NCBI RefSeq assembly: GCF_024172085.1
Contig: NZ_JAMZDZ010000001.1
Span: 806,001-870,000 of the forward strand
DNA: 64,000 nucleotides
From: Hamadaea flava
GTDB taxonomy: Bacteria; Actinomycetota; Actinomycetes; Mycobacteriales; Micromonosporaceae
Reading direction: 5' to 3'
The translations under genes and the position numbers were made by a program. Numbering within the stretch: the stretch's first letter is position 1; every line of letters begins with the position of its first letter. Positions 8,094 through 16,841 of this stretch are shown here, piece by piece. The notes under the pieces are model-generated. The model was not told the origin of the DNA. It saw only the letters and a list, made by a program, of their open reading frames with translations, and made no database searches.

Positions 8094-10811
8094 TCAGCGA
8101 GCGAGCTGGACGGTGGCGATCTCGAAGCCGCGCAGATCCACCCGCACCGACCCGTCCGGGCCGATGTCCACAGCAGACCCCGTACGTCCCCGCAAGTCGG
8201 CCAGCCACGCCGCGCTCAGGCCCGGCACAGAGAAGACCGCCGTCGAGGGAGCCGGTTGCAGGCAGACGACGCGTACCTCCAGCAAGTCGGAACCGGAAGC
8301 CAAGTCGGAACCGGAAGCGGAGGAGGAACGGGAGCGCAGCGACGTCATCACGACGCCGTCGCCGGACACCGACAACCCCGAAGCCGAAGCAGGCAACGGA
8401 GCCGACGGCGACGCAGCGCCGGGGAACGCCAGCAGCGAATGCCGGTAGACCTCGGCCGCCGCAGCCACCCCCGCCCGATCCCACGAGGCACGGATCGGCA
8501 TGACCGCGAGGTCGACGGTGATCGGCCCGTGGCATTGAGCCTGCGGCGCGGGCAACTGCGGCCCGGCGGGTTCGTCACGCAGCGCGTGGATGTTGCGCGA
8601 CAGCATGCCGATCGAACGCAGCAGCGTGATCGCGAGGTGCCCGTCGACCACCTCGTACTCGGTGGGCTGGGTGAGCAGCGCGGCCGTCTCGCCCGCTACG
8701 ACGAAGCCCGACGCGGGGAACGTCGGCAGCGGGAACTCCCCACCGCCACCCTCCACCGACGAGGAAGATCGGGAGACGACGGCGAACTGACCCTCGGCGT
8801 ACGACGTCATCGAGGTAGCACCCGTGGGCAGGTGGAGCCGCACCCGATGGTCGGAGCACCGGTTGTCGAAGCTGACCGTGAGGCGTACGAACGGCTCGCC
8901 GACGCGCAGCTCGACGCGGGTCACCACGGTCACCGGCACTAGCGTCGAGGAACGGGCCGGAGCCGGTGGCGCGGCGGCGACGATGGTCGGGCTGACCGGG
9001 GTCGGCTCGGCGGCCGCGACCGGCCACTCGTACACCCGCGACACGTCGACGACAGCCACCAGCGGGCCCGAGGAAACCACCGAGACCGAGGTGGAAACCG
9101 GTTCGGAGACCAGCACATCCGTGGCGGGCGCGGCGTAGTTGTAGCTGTCCCCCACGTCGCCGCCGTCGACGATCAGCCCGATGTCGGCCACGTCGAACCG
9201 CAGCACCCCATTGTCCAGAATGGACCCGTCCACGGACACCGCCGAAGCAGGCAACACCTCAGAAGACGGCCGGACCGACACGTGTCCCAGGGCGGGAACG
9301 GTGACGGCAGCGGCGACGACCGAGCGTGGCGCGGCCACGATCCGCATCCGGACCGAGGAGCGATCGTCGAGGGCTGTCCAGACGTCGTCCACGCTGAACG
9401 ACGGGTCGCCGTGCCGGGCGACGTGGAAGGTCAGCTCGTCACCGGCCAACTCCCAACCGGTGATCTCCTGCCCGTACAGCTCGATGCCGTGGATGCGCCG
9501 CAATCCCTTGGCGATGTCAGAGAGACCGTCGAGCAGGTCGTCGGCGAGCACCGACGGTCCCGACGACAGCACCTGGATCGGCACCGGCGTCCCGTCGCCC
9601 GTGACCAGACCGTCGGATTCGGGCAGATCCAGTTCGACGACCGAGGTCCGCTCGAACGGCGAGGGGTTCCAGACCGCGTACCCGTCATTGGGCACGACCG
9701 CGGTCAGGCTCGCCCCGGCCAGGTCGACGACCGCCCGCGCGAGCTGGTCGGCCTCGGCCAGCCGCGCGGCCACCTGCACCGCGGTCTCGTCACAGCCGCA
9801 GCCGGTCACCGAGTCGTGGCACGACGCGTCGATCAGCCGAGTCCACGCCATGTCCAGGAAACCCTGCACCGGCGGCCCGTTGTGCCACAAGGCCGCCAGC
9901 GGCTCGGCGTGCCGCTCGACCGCCCGCTCCGCGCGTCCCATCGCTCTTTTCACAGGGGTACGCACAGAGATGACCCCGGGCAGGATGTTCGCGCGGGCGT
10001 GGGACCGGAGTTCCCCGGTGATCCGGGGCAGGCTTTCGAACCGGGCCGACTGCGTCGCGAAGTACTCGGCGAGCGTACCGAGGCGCAGGTCGAGCCCGGT
10101 CTCCGCAGAAGCGCGGGCGAGCAGGTCCGCGACGTCGGCAGCCGGGGCGGCATGGTCGGTGCCGTACATGCCCAGCATCGGCCCGCCGTCCGGATACCAG
10201 GCGTTCAGGTACGCCGACAGCTCCTTGGCCCGCGCGGCGACCAGCGGCGGTGACGCCGTCAGCGAGGCGGCGTTGCCGTAGCCGCCGGGCATGTATTCGG
10301 TGCGGATGACGGTGCCGTCCGGGGCTTCCCAGCCGAACGCGTGCTGCTCCAGCGCCCCCGGTACGCCCCGGAAGACGCAGGCGTGGGCGAGCCCGGCGCC
10401 GGTCAGGATCTGCGGCATCTGCGCGATGTGGCCGAACATGTCGGGCAGGTAGCCGACCGGCAGCGCGGCGCCGAGTTCCTCGGACCGGCGCAGGCCGCGT
10501 TCCAGGTTGCGGACGATGTTCTCGCCGGAGCACAAGAACTCGTCGAGCAGGATCTGCCACGGGCCGACCGCCAGCTGCCCGTTGGCCACCAGCTCGCGGA
10601 CCTGGTCACGGCGCTCGGGGCGCACGTCGAGGTAGTCGTCGACGGCGGCCATCTGACCATCCAGAGTGAACCGTTGCCGCGGGTCGGCGGCCATCCGGTC
10701 GAAGACGTCGTCGAGCAGCGCCACCAGGCGCAGCCGGAACCGCTGGAACGGCTCGTACCATTCGCGATCCCAGTGGGTGTGCGGGACGACGATGATCTCG
10801 GTCGGCGTCAT
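8094..10811 (-). CDS. glycoside hydrolase family 38 alpha-mannosidase
   Basis: The 905-residue product begins with the GH38 metal-binding signature VVPHTHWDREWYEPF (His11, Asp15). It also has YLPDMFGHIAQMPQIL with Asp124 in the position of the catalytic nucleophile. Family members use zinc to release alpha-linked mannose with retention. No signal peptide is present, so it would act on imported oligosaccharides in the cytoplasm. Its start overlaps the stop of the upstream dehydrogenase gene (ATGA). It is the last gene of the eight-gene operon that starts with the solute-binding lipoprotein. The C-terminal 300 residues are rich in serine and low-complexity stretches, unusual for the family. Confidence 0.9.
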   Translation of the reverse strand: MTPTEIIVVPHTHWDREWYEPFQRFRLRLVALLDDVFDRMAADPRQRFTLDGQMAAVDDYLDVRPERRDQVRELVANGQLAVGPWQILLDEFLCSGENIVRNLERGLRRSEELGAALPVGYLPDMFGHIAQMPQILTGAGLAHACVFRGVPGALEQHAFGWEAPDGTVIRTEYMPGGYGNAASLTASPPLVAARAKELSAYLNAWYPDGGPMLGMYGTDHAAPAADVADLLARASAETGLDLRLGTLAEYFATQSARFESLPRITGELRSHARANILPGVISVRTPVKRAMGRAERAVERHAEPLAALWHNGPPVQGFLDMAWTRLIDASCHDSVTGCGCDETAVQVAARLAEADQLARAVVDLAGASLTAVVPNDGYAVWNPSPFERTSVVELDLPESDGLVTGDGTPVPIQVLSSGPSVLADDLLDGLSDIAKGLRRIHGIELYGQEITGWELAGDELTFHVARHGDPSFSVDDVWTALDDRSSVRMRIVAAPRSVVAAAVTVPALGHVSVRPSSEVLPASAVSVDGSILDNGVLRFDVADIGLIVDGGDVGDSYNYAAPATDVLVSEPVSTSVSVVSSGPLVAVVDVSRVYEWPVAAAEPTPVSPTIVAAAPPAPARSSTLVPVTVVTRVELRVGEPFVRLTVSFDNRCSDHRVRLHLPTGATSMTSYAEGQFAVVSRSSSSVEGGGGEFPLPTFPASGFVVAGETAALLTQPTEYEVVDGHLAITLLRSIGMLSRNIHALRDEPAGPQLPAPQAQCHGPITVDLAVMPIRASWDRAGVAAAAEVYRHSLLAFPGAASPSAPLPASASGLSVSGDGVVMTSLRSRSSSASGSDLASGSDLLEVRVVCLQPAPSTAVFSVPGLSAAWLADLRGRTGSAVDIGPDGSVRVDLRGFEIATVQLAR

Positions 10812-11872
10812 ACTTGCAAAGCCTCTCCGGAGACGGGGTGCTGGGACGCGCGGACGATGCGCTGGCTGGTGACCAGGTCGGACAGCCCGCCCTCGACCCC
10901 GGTACGCGCAGCCGAGCCCGTGGTGACCAGCGAGTGGAACGCCACCAGCTCTCGTTCGAACGCCTCGTCGACGCTGGTGAACACCGACCGCGTCGGGCCT
11001 TCGGCGATCGTGAGCACGGTGGGCGCGTTCATCAGGTAGGGCGTCGGGAAGACCAGTTCGAGTGATCCGCGTTCGTGGTGCAGGGTCACGGTCTCCCGGT
11101 ACGCCGGATAGTCCGGCAGGTAATGCCAGTGCAACGTGTAGCGCCCGCCGTCGGACAGATCACCGGTGACCTCCACCGACGGCTCGGGCACACCCTTGCG
11201 GGTCCACGTCGTGGCGTGGTCGATCGTCGCGGGCGCGCCGGTGAACAGCCGCAGCAGCGACAGGTCGTGGCTCAGGCTGTTGGCGAGGATCCGGTAGAGA
11301 CCTTGCGCGCCCGGGTCGTCGCCGACGGCTGCGCGTACGAGGTCGTCGTCGCGGGCGCGCAGCGAGGCGAGCGCCGCCGGCGGCACGTCGGTGAACGTGG
11401 GCAGGTGGGCGAAGGCCAGCTGCGATTCGCCGCTGGGATGCAGCACGGTGACGTCGACGTGGTGGACCGCGGACGGCCCGCCGATGCGGTCCAGCTCTTC
11501 GAGGGCCCGTTCCACGGCCGGGTCGTATTGCTTCATGTAGCCGACCATCAGCCGATCCGTCGCGGGCAGCTGTGCGATCTCGGCTCGGGTCAGCGCGAGG
11601 GGCTTCTCGCAGAACACCGGCAGCCCGGCGGCGAGCGCCTGACCGGCCAGCGTCCCGTGCGATCCGGAGGTGAGCAGCAGGATCGCGTCGAACCCGCCGG
11701 CGGCGATCATCTCGGACGCGTCGGCGTACCGGGCGACGTCGAACTCGGCGAGCGCCGTCGGGGACAGGTCGCTGACCGCGACGACGGAGAACAGGTCGGA
11801 CCGGCGGGCCAGCATCGGCAGGTGCGCGGTGCGGGCGATCGTGCCCAGCCCGGCTATCGCGACGCGGATCAT
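10808..11872 (-). CDS. Gfo/Idh/MocA family oxidoreductase
   Basis: The 354-residue product starts with the Rossmann motif AGLGTIARTAHLPML. It has the EKPLALT segment (after FC) typical of Gfo/Idh/MocA enzymes, which oxidise or reduce sugar hydroxyls with bound NAD(P). The start at 11872 gives an ATGA overlap with the isomerase-like gene and removes an arginine-rich upstream extension that looks non-coding. It is embedded in the glycoside operon next to an isomerase-like TIM barrel, a pairing seen in pathways that pass through keto-sugars. The sugar substrate cannot be read from the sequence. Confidence 0.85.
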   Translation of the reverse strand: MIRVAIAGLGTIARTAHLPMLARRSDLFSVVAVSDLSPTALAEFDVARYADASEMIAAGGFDAILLLTSGSHGTLAGQALAAGLPVFCEKPLALTRAEIAQLPATDRLMVGYMKQYDPAVERALEELDRIGGPSAVHHVDVTVLHPSGESQLAFAHLPTFTDVPPAALASLRARDDDLVRAAVGDDPGAQGLYRILANSLSHDLSLLRLFTGAPATIDHATTWTRKGVPEPSVEVTGDLSDGGRYTLHWHYLPDYPAYRETVTLHHERGSLELVFPTPYLMNAPTVLTIAEGPTRSVFTSVDEAFERELVAFHSLVTTGSAARTGVEGGLSDLVTSQRIVRASQHPVSGEALQV

Positions 11873-12771
11873 CGCAATCCCCATTCGGCGAGGGTGGCTC
11901 GGTTCGCGCGCTGGTCGGCGAGGATCCGGCTGAGGTCCTGCCCGGTGCCGGGGGCGTCCTGCTCGACGACCAGCCATCCGGTGTAGCCGATCTCGGTCAG
12001 CTCGGCCAGCACCGCTGGAAGATCGACGTCGCCTTGTCCGAGCGCCGGGAATCCCCCGGCTCGAACCATCGCTGACAAGTCGGCCCCCTCATCGCGTACC
12101 CGATGATGAACGAGACGGTCCGCGTCCTTGACGTGGACCTGTTTGATGCGCGGACCCCAGCGGCGCACCGCGGCCACCGCGTCGCCGCCGGCGAGCGCGA
12201 GGTGGCCGGTGTCCAGGCAGATCGAGATGTCGGTGAGCGCGAGCAGCCGGTCGGCCTCCTCGCCGGTCTCGATGTCGGTGCCGAGGTGGTAGTGGAAGAC
12301 GGGTTCGAGGCCGCGCGCCCGGCAGCGGTCCGCGGCCTGCTGGACTCGGTCCGCGAAGCCGGGCCAGGCCGCCTCGGGCAACGCCAGGTCAGGATCGAGC
12401 GGTACGCCGGGAGCAGCGAATCGGCGCGGATCGGCGGGGCAGGCGAGGGTGGGCCGGGGCGCGAACCGGTCGTCGTCGACTGGGACGGCGGTGAACACGT
12501 CGAGCGCGGCGTCGAGGTTCGGCAGGTCGGCCGTGAAGCCGTCGGGGTCGCCGTAGCGCAGGTCGACCCAGCCGCCGGCCAGCTGGATGCCGTGCCGGGC
12601 GAGCCGGTCGGCCAGCTCCCGGCCGGTGCCGAAGTAGCCGATCGGCCCGGAGTCGACGCCGGTGTATCCGGCGGCCGCCAGTTCGGCGAGCATCGTGTCC
12701 GGGTCGACGATCGGGGATTCGAGCGAGTAGACCCCGAAGTTGCAGGGGGCGTTGGCGATCTTCACCGACAT
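11869..12771 (-). CDS. sugar phosphate isomerase/epimerase-like TIM barrel protein
   Basis: The 300-residue product has the family opening KIANAPCNFGVYS. It keeps the metal-ligand segments of AP-endonuclease-2/xylose-isomerase-like barrels: a His in VFHYHLGTDIET, an Asp in CLDTGHLAL, and VHVKD. Members include inosose dehydratase and keto-glycoside-cleaving enzymes. It overlaps the upstream PHP gene by ten bases and the downstream dehydrogenase gene by four. Its job is probably to rearrange or cleave the keto-sugar made by that dehydrogenase, which is inference from context. Confidence 0.8.
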   Translation of the reverse strand: MSVKIANAPCNFGVYSLESPIVDPDTMLAELAAAGYTGVDSGPIGYFGTGRELADRLARHGIQLAGGWVDLRYGDPDGFTADLPNLDAALDVFTAVPVDDDRFAPRPTLACPADPRRFAAPGVPLDPDLALPEAAWPGFADRVQQAADRCRARGLEPVFHYHLGTDIETGEEADRLLALTDISICLDTGHLALAGGDAVAAVRRWGPRIKQVHVKDADRLVHHRVRDEGADLSAMVRAGGFPALGQGDVDLPAVLAELTEIGYTGWLVVEQDAPGTGQDLSRILADQRANRATLAEWGLR

Positions 12772-13952
12772 ATCGCGACGACCTCCGTCGAAGACGTCTC
12801 CAGCAGATGCAGTCCGTCGCCGGCCGGAAGCAGCACTCGGTCGCCGCGGATCACCGCCCGGGAGCCGTCCGGCCGGATCAGGACCGTGCCGTCGGCGTCG
12901 AGGGCGAGCAGTTCGTCGCCGAGCCGGATGAGCAGCGCCTCCTGCGGTCCGGCGTTGATCGCGACCCGGCCCGCGGCCAGCCCGCCGAGCACGTCGCCGT
13001 CGTCGGCGAGGACCCAGGTGGTGGGGTTGCCGGGCAGACCGTCGCTGCCGGGCCGGTGGTAGTCGCTGCCGCCGACCGGGATGACGTCCGGCCGCCAGGC
13101 GTCCGCCCAGGCCAGCGGGGCGCCCCAGGTGCGGTCGAACCAGCCGGAGTGCCAGATCTCGGCGTGCCGGGGCCGGTCGGTCACCGGCTGCCGCCAGGCG
13201 CAGTCGCCGCCGAGCGGATGGTTGATGGACAGGATCCCGCCGTCGCGGCCGACCGCCGCGACCCAGTCGTCGACCGGGCGGCGGAAGTCGACCCAGCCGA
13301 TGGGGCCCCAGGCGTTGGCGTGCCCACGGTCGGTGGTGACCTCCTGCCCGGGGATCAGGTCGATCCCGTAGCGGGCGCCCGCCGGGGCCAGCTCCGGGTG
13401 GTGGCTGACCGTGTTGTGGTCGGTGACGGCGAGGAAGTCCAGCCCTCGCTGCACGGCCAGCACGGCCAGCTCCGAGACGGTCGAGCTGCCGTCACTGTGG
13501 ACGGTGTGCGAGTGCAGGTCGCCCGCGAGCCAGGTCCGCCCGTCTACTTCCGGCAGCGGCCGTCGTTGCATTCTTTCTGGCGACGGCGGCTGTTCGTGTG
13601 TCGGCTGGTTCGGCGATTTGTCCGAAACTGTGGTGGTGACGGTGAAGTCGAGCCCGTCCGTCGGTACGCGATGCAGCCGCAGCAGCACGTGCCACACCCC
13701 GGGTTCGAGTTCGCCCGGCAGGTAGCCCGGCGTCGCCCAGCCGGGCGTGATCGTGTACCGGTCCCGGGCACCGCCGGACCAGCCCCGGAACCCGGCCGGC
13801 CCCTCGCATCCGAGATCGAGGACGCCCCGCGCCCGGTCGTAGGCCAGTTCGACGGACAGGGCTGCCGTGCCGGGCGGGACCTCGACCGGCACCGAGCGCA
13901 TGATCTGCTCGGCCCGGTCCTCCATCGTCCAGCGGCCCTGGTGCACGGTCAT
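12762..13952 (-). CDS. PHP-domain metallohydrolase, CehA/McbA-like
   Basis: The 396-residue product has an N-terminal beta-rich part of about 140 residues, then a PHP domain starting at GDLHSHTVHSDGSS. It continues with VTDHNTVSHH, GQEVTT, SINHP and GGSDYHRPG, which supply the metal-binding His and Asp residues. CehA/McbA family members hydrolyse esters or phosphoesters. In this operon it may act on a substituted sugar before or after import. It is coupled to the ATPase gene upstream (13949-13952 overlap) and the isomerase-like gene downstream. Confidence 0.8.
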   Translation of the reverse strand: MTVHQGRWTMEDRAEQIMRSVPVEVPPGTAALSVELAYDRARGVLDLGCEGPAGFRGWSGGARDRYTITPGWATPGYLPGELEPGVWHVLLRLHRVPTDGLDFTVTTTVSDKSPNQPTHEQPPSPERMQRRPLPEVDGRTWLAGDLHSHTVHSDGSSTVSELAVLAVQRGLDFLAVTDHNTVSHHPELAPAGARYGIDLIPGQEVTTDRGHANAWGPIGWVDFRRPVDDWVAAVGRDGGILSINHPLGGDCAWRQPVTDRPRHAEIWHSGWFDRTWGAPLAWADAWRPDVIPVGGSDYHRPGSDGLPGNPTTWVLADDGDVLGGLAAGRVAINAGPQEALLIRLGDELLALDADGTVLIRPDGSRAVIRGDRVLLPAGDGLHLLETSSTEVVAICR

Positions 13953-15058
13953 CGGTTCGCCCCGGTGGGCTGGGCCGGAACAGGCGCGGCGACCAGCTCG
14001 TCGTCGCGGTAGAGCAGGGCGCGGCCCGGTCGCGGCGCGACCCAGCCCCGGTCGCCCGGTGCGGGCTCCTCGCCTTCGGCGACCACCACCTGGACGGTGC
14101 CGACATCGCCGGGCAGGTCGAGGCTGACCAGCGAGGAGCTGCCCAGATTCTCGACCACCACGACGACGCCCGACAGCGCGCCCGCGCGTTCGGCCGGCGA
14201 ATAGTCGAGATACTCCGGGCGTACGGCGTAAGTGACGGTCTCCCCCGGCTCGGTCAGGCCCTCGGCGATCTCCGGCATCGGCAGGATCGTCCCGGCCACC
14301 TCGACGCCCGCGTCCCGCACGGTCGCCGGGATCAGGTTCATCGGAGTGGAGCCGATGAACCCGGCGACGAACGTGTTGGCCGGACGGCGGAACACCTCGA
14401 CCGGTGTGCCCACCTGACGGATGCGGCCGCCCTGCATGACCGCGATCCGGTCGGCGAGGGCCAGCGCCTCGGCCTGGTCGTGGGTGACGAACACGGTCGT
14501 CACGCCGAGGTCGCGCTGCAATCGCTTGAGGAACGTGCGCGCCTCCAGCCGCAGCCGGGCGTCCAGGTTGGACAGCGGCTCGTCCAGCAGGAACACCTGC
14601 GGCGTGTAGGCCATCGCGCGGGCCAGCGCCACGCGCTGCTGCTGCCCGCCGGACAGCTGCGCCGGCCGTCGCTCCAGCAGCTCGGCCAGGCCGAGACCGC
14701 CGGCGGTCTCGGTCGCCTTGCCGTGCCGGGTCCGCCGGTCCACCTTCTTGATCCGCAACGGGTACGCGATGTTGTCGCGCACGTTCATGTGCGGGAAGAG
14801 GGCGTAGTCCTGGAACACCATCGCGACGTCGCGCCGCCCCGGCGGCATGCCGGTGACGTCGGTGTCACCGATGTGGATGGTGCCCCCGGAGGAGACCTCC
14901 AGCCCGGCGATGGTGCGCAGCAGCGTCGTCTTGCCGCATCCGGACGGGCCGAGCAGGGCGAAGAACTCACCGTCGACGATGTCGAGGTCGAGGGCGTTCA
15001 GCGCGCGTACGCCGTTGGGGTAGACCTTGGTCAGCCCGCTCATGGTGATGGCGGCCAT
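13949..15058 (-). CDS. ABC sugar importer ATP-binding protein (MalK/UgpC type)
   Basis: The 369-residue product has Walker A GPSGCGKTT, signature LSGGQQQR, Walker B FLLDEPLSNLD and a C-terminal TOBE-like region of about 120 residues. This is the layout of carbohydrate importer ATPases of the MalK/UgpC/MsmK group. The start at 15058 forms an ATGA overlap with the second permease gene. A reading frame extending to 15796 is a shadow of the permease. It powers the permease pair encoded just upstream and lies on the cytoplasmic side of the membrane. Confidence 0.9.
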   Translation of the reverse strand: MAAITMSGLTKVYPNGVRALNALDLDIVDGEFFALLGPSGCGKTTLLRTIAGLEVSSGGTIHIGDTDVTGMPPGRRDVAMVFQDYALFPHMNVRDNIAYPLRIKKVDRRTRHGKATETAGGLGLAELLERRPAQLSGGQQQRVALARAMAYTPQVFLLDEPLSNLDARLRLEARTFLKRLQRDLGVTTVFVTHDQAEALALADRIAVMQGGRIRQVGTPVEVFRRPANTFVAGFIGSTPMNLIPATVRDAGVEVAGTILPMPEIAEGLTEPGETVTYAVRPEYLDYSPAERAGALSGVVVVVENLGSSSLVSLDLPGDVGTVQVVVAEGEEPAPGDRGWVAPRPGRALLYRDDELVAAPVPAQPTGANR

Positions 15059-15885
15059 CAGCGTTTGATCCCTCCGTGGAAGCGGAAGCCGTAGCGGGTG
15101 CTCACGAAGATGAACATGAGCACGACCGGCAGCGAGTAGAGCAGCGAGAACGTGGAGAGCAGCCGCAGGTCGGCCTGCCCGCCCTCGGTGTAGAGGGTGT
15201 ACATGATGACCGCCGCCGGTGCCTTGTCCGGGCTGCGCAGCAACAGGTAAGGCACCAGGAAGTTGCCCCACACGTTGGCGACCGCCCACACCGCGACGGT
15301 GGCCAGACCCGGCCGCACCAAGGGCACCACGATGTGACGCACGATCTGCAGCGGACTGGCTCCGAAGACCCGCGCCGACTCCTCGTACGAGGTCGGCGTG
15401 GAGTCCATGAAGTCCTTGAGGATGAAGATCGCCGCCGGCAGCAGCCCCCCGGACATGATCAGGATGACGCCGAGTCGGGAGTCGATCAGGTTCAACCGGA
15501 ACGCCAGCTCGAACAACGGCACCATCGTCGCCGTCCCCGTCACGATCGACGAGAGCAGCAGCAGGCCGTAGAGCAGCGCGTCCCGGCCGGGGATACGGAC
15601 CCGGCTGAGCGCGTACGCGGCCAGCGCGGCGAACACGACGACCAGGATCGCCGTACCGCCGGCCAGCCAGACCGAGTTCAGCAGCGACTCCACCGCGTAC
15701 GGGTTGTCCAGCAGCGCCCGGAAGTTGTCCAGCGCGAAGTCGGGCATCGACGTCGTGATCTTCGGCGTGCTGTCGAACGGCGCGGTCGCCAGCCACAGCA
15801 ACGGGATCGCGAAGAACCCGAGGACCACGCTGAGGAAGACGTACCGGCCGATCCGGCCGAGCAGGTGGCTGACGGTGGTGTTCAC
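15058..15885 (-). CDS. ABC sugar importer permease (MalG-like)
   Basis: The 275-residue product is hydrophobic with about six membrane helices. It has the EAA-type loop around YEESARVFGASPLQIVRHIVVPL, which contacts the ATPase. The GTG start at 15885 overlaps the stop of the first permease gene (GTGA). It would form the translocation pore with that permease. The substrate is expected to be an oligosaccharide because of the mannosidase in the same operon. Confidence 0.88.
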   Translation of the reverse strand: MNTTVSHLLGRIGRYVFLSVVLGFFAIPLLWLATAPFDSTPKITTSMPDFALDNFRALLDNPYAVESLLNSVWLAGGTAILVVVFAALAAYALSRVRIPGRDALLYGLLLLSSIVTGTATMVPLFELAFRLNLIDSRLGVILIMSGGLLPAAIFILKDFMDSTPTSYEESARVFGASPLQIVRHIVVPLVRPGLATVAVWAVANVWGNFLVPYLLLRSPDKAPAAVIMYTLYTEGGQADLRLLSTFSLLYSLPVVLMFIFVSTRYGFRFHGGIKR

Positions 15886-16841
15886 GCCTCCTCCTTCCGG
15901 CGCCCCAGCATCCGCAGGTAGACCAGCGCGAGGACGAGGTTGATCAGCAGCATCAGGAACGAGATCGCCGAGCCGAAGCCGAGCTGACCACCGGACAGGG
16001 CCACCTTGTAGACGTAGACCGCCAGGATCTCCGACTTCCCCTCCGGCCCGCCCGCGGTGATCAGGTACGGCGAGAAGTCGTTGAACGTCCACAAGCTGAT
16101 CAGCAGCAGATTGGTCAGGATGTGCCCGCGGATGCGCGGGAACACCACGTCACGCAACTGCTGCCAGGTGTTCGCCCCGGCCAGCTTGGCCGTCTCCAGA
16201 TGCGACGGCGGCACGTTCCCGAGCGCCGCGCTGTAGAGCATCATCGAGAACGCCGTGCCACGCCACGTGTTGAACACGATGATCGACAGCATCGGATGAT
16301 CGAGCAGCCAGGCCGCGCCCGGCGTATGCAGGACGGCGTTGAGCGTGCCGGCGTCACGGTCGAGCAGCGCGATCCACAGGAACGCCACCACCGACCCCGG
16401 CAGGATCCAGGCCAGCAGCACGAACGCCTCGACGACGCGGCGTACGAAGCCACGGCGGTCGCGCAGCGTCCACGCGATGGCGAAGCCGAGACCGGCCTGC
16501 CCGATCACCGCCGAACCGATCACGAACTGCAGCGTCAGGCCCAGCGACGTGAGGAACCGGTCGTCGCCCAGCGCGGTCGTGTAGTTGTCCAGCCCGACGA
16601 TCTCCGGATGTGCGGCGGCGAGCCCGGTCAGCCGGTAATTGGTGATGCCGAGATAGATCGTCCAAGCGGCCGGCAGGACGAGGAACAGCACGATGAGCAC
16701 CATGCTGGGCACCACGAACGCGGCCGCCCGGGCCCGGCCGAGCCCGGCGGCGTCCGGGGACGCGCCGTCGCGGCGCGCCCCCGGCAGTTGCTGCGTACTG
16801 GTGTCCTCGGTGGTGTCAGGACTGGACGTTGCCTGCACCAC
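15882..16841 (-). CDS. ABC sugar importer permease (MalF-like)
   Basis: The 319-residue product has a charged cytoplasmic N-terminus of about 40 residues. About six membrane helices follow, with an EAA-like loop ETAKLAGANTWQQLRDVVFP. It is the partner of the permease gene directly downstream. The start overlaps the 3-prime end of the binding protein gene by 26 bases, so translation is probably coupled. It belongs to the carbohydrate uptake transporter-1 type of importers. Confidence 0.88.
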   Translation of the reverse strand: MVQATSSPDTTEDTSTQQLPGARRDGASPDAAGLGRARAAAFVVPSMVLIVLFLVLPAAWTIYLGITNYRLTGLAAAHPEIVGLDNYTTALGDDRFLTSLGLTLQFVIGSAVIGQAGLGFAIAWTLRDRRGFVRRVVEAFVLLAWILPGSVVAFLWIALLDRDAGTLNAVLHTPGAAWLLDHPMLSIIVFNTWRGTAFSMMLYSAALGNVPPSHLETAKLAGANTWQQLRDVVFPRIRGHILTNLLLISLWTFNDFSPYLITAGGPEGKSEILAVYVYKVALSGGQLGFGSAISFLMLLINLVLALVYLRMLGRRKEEA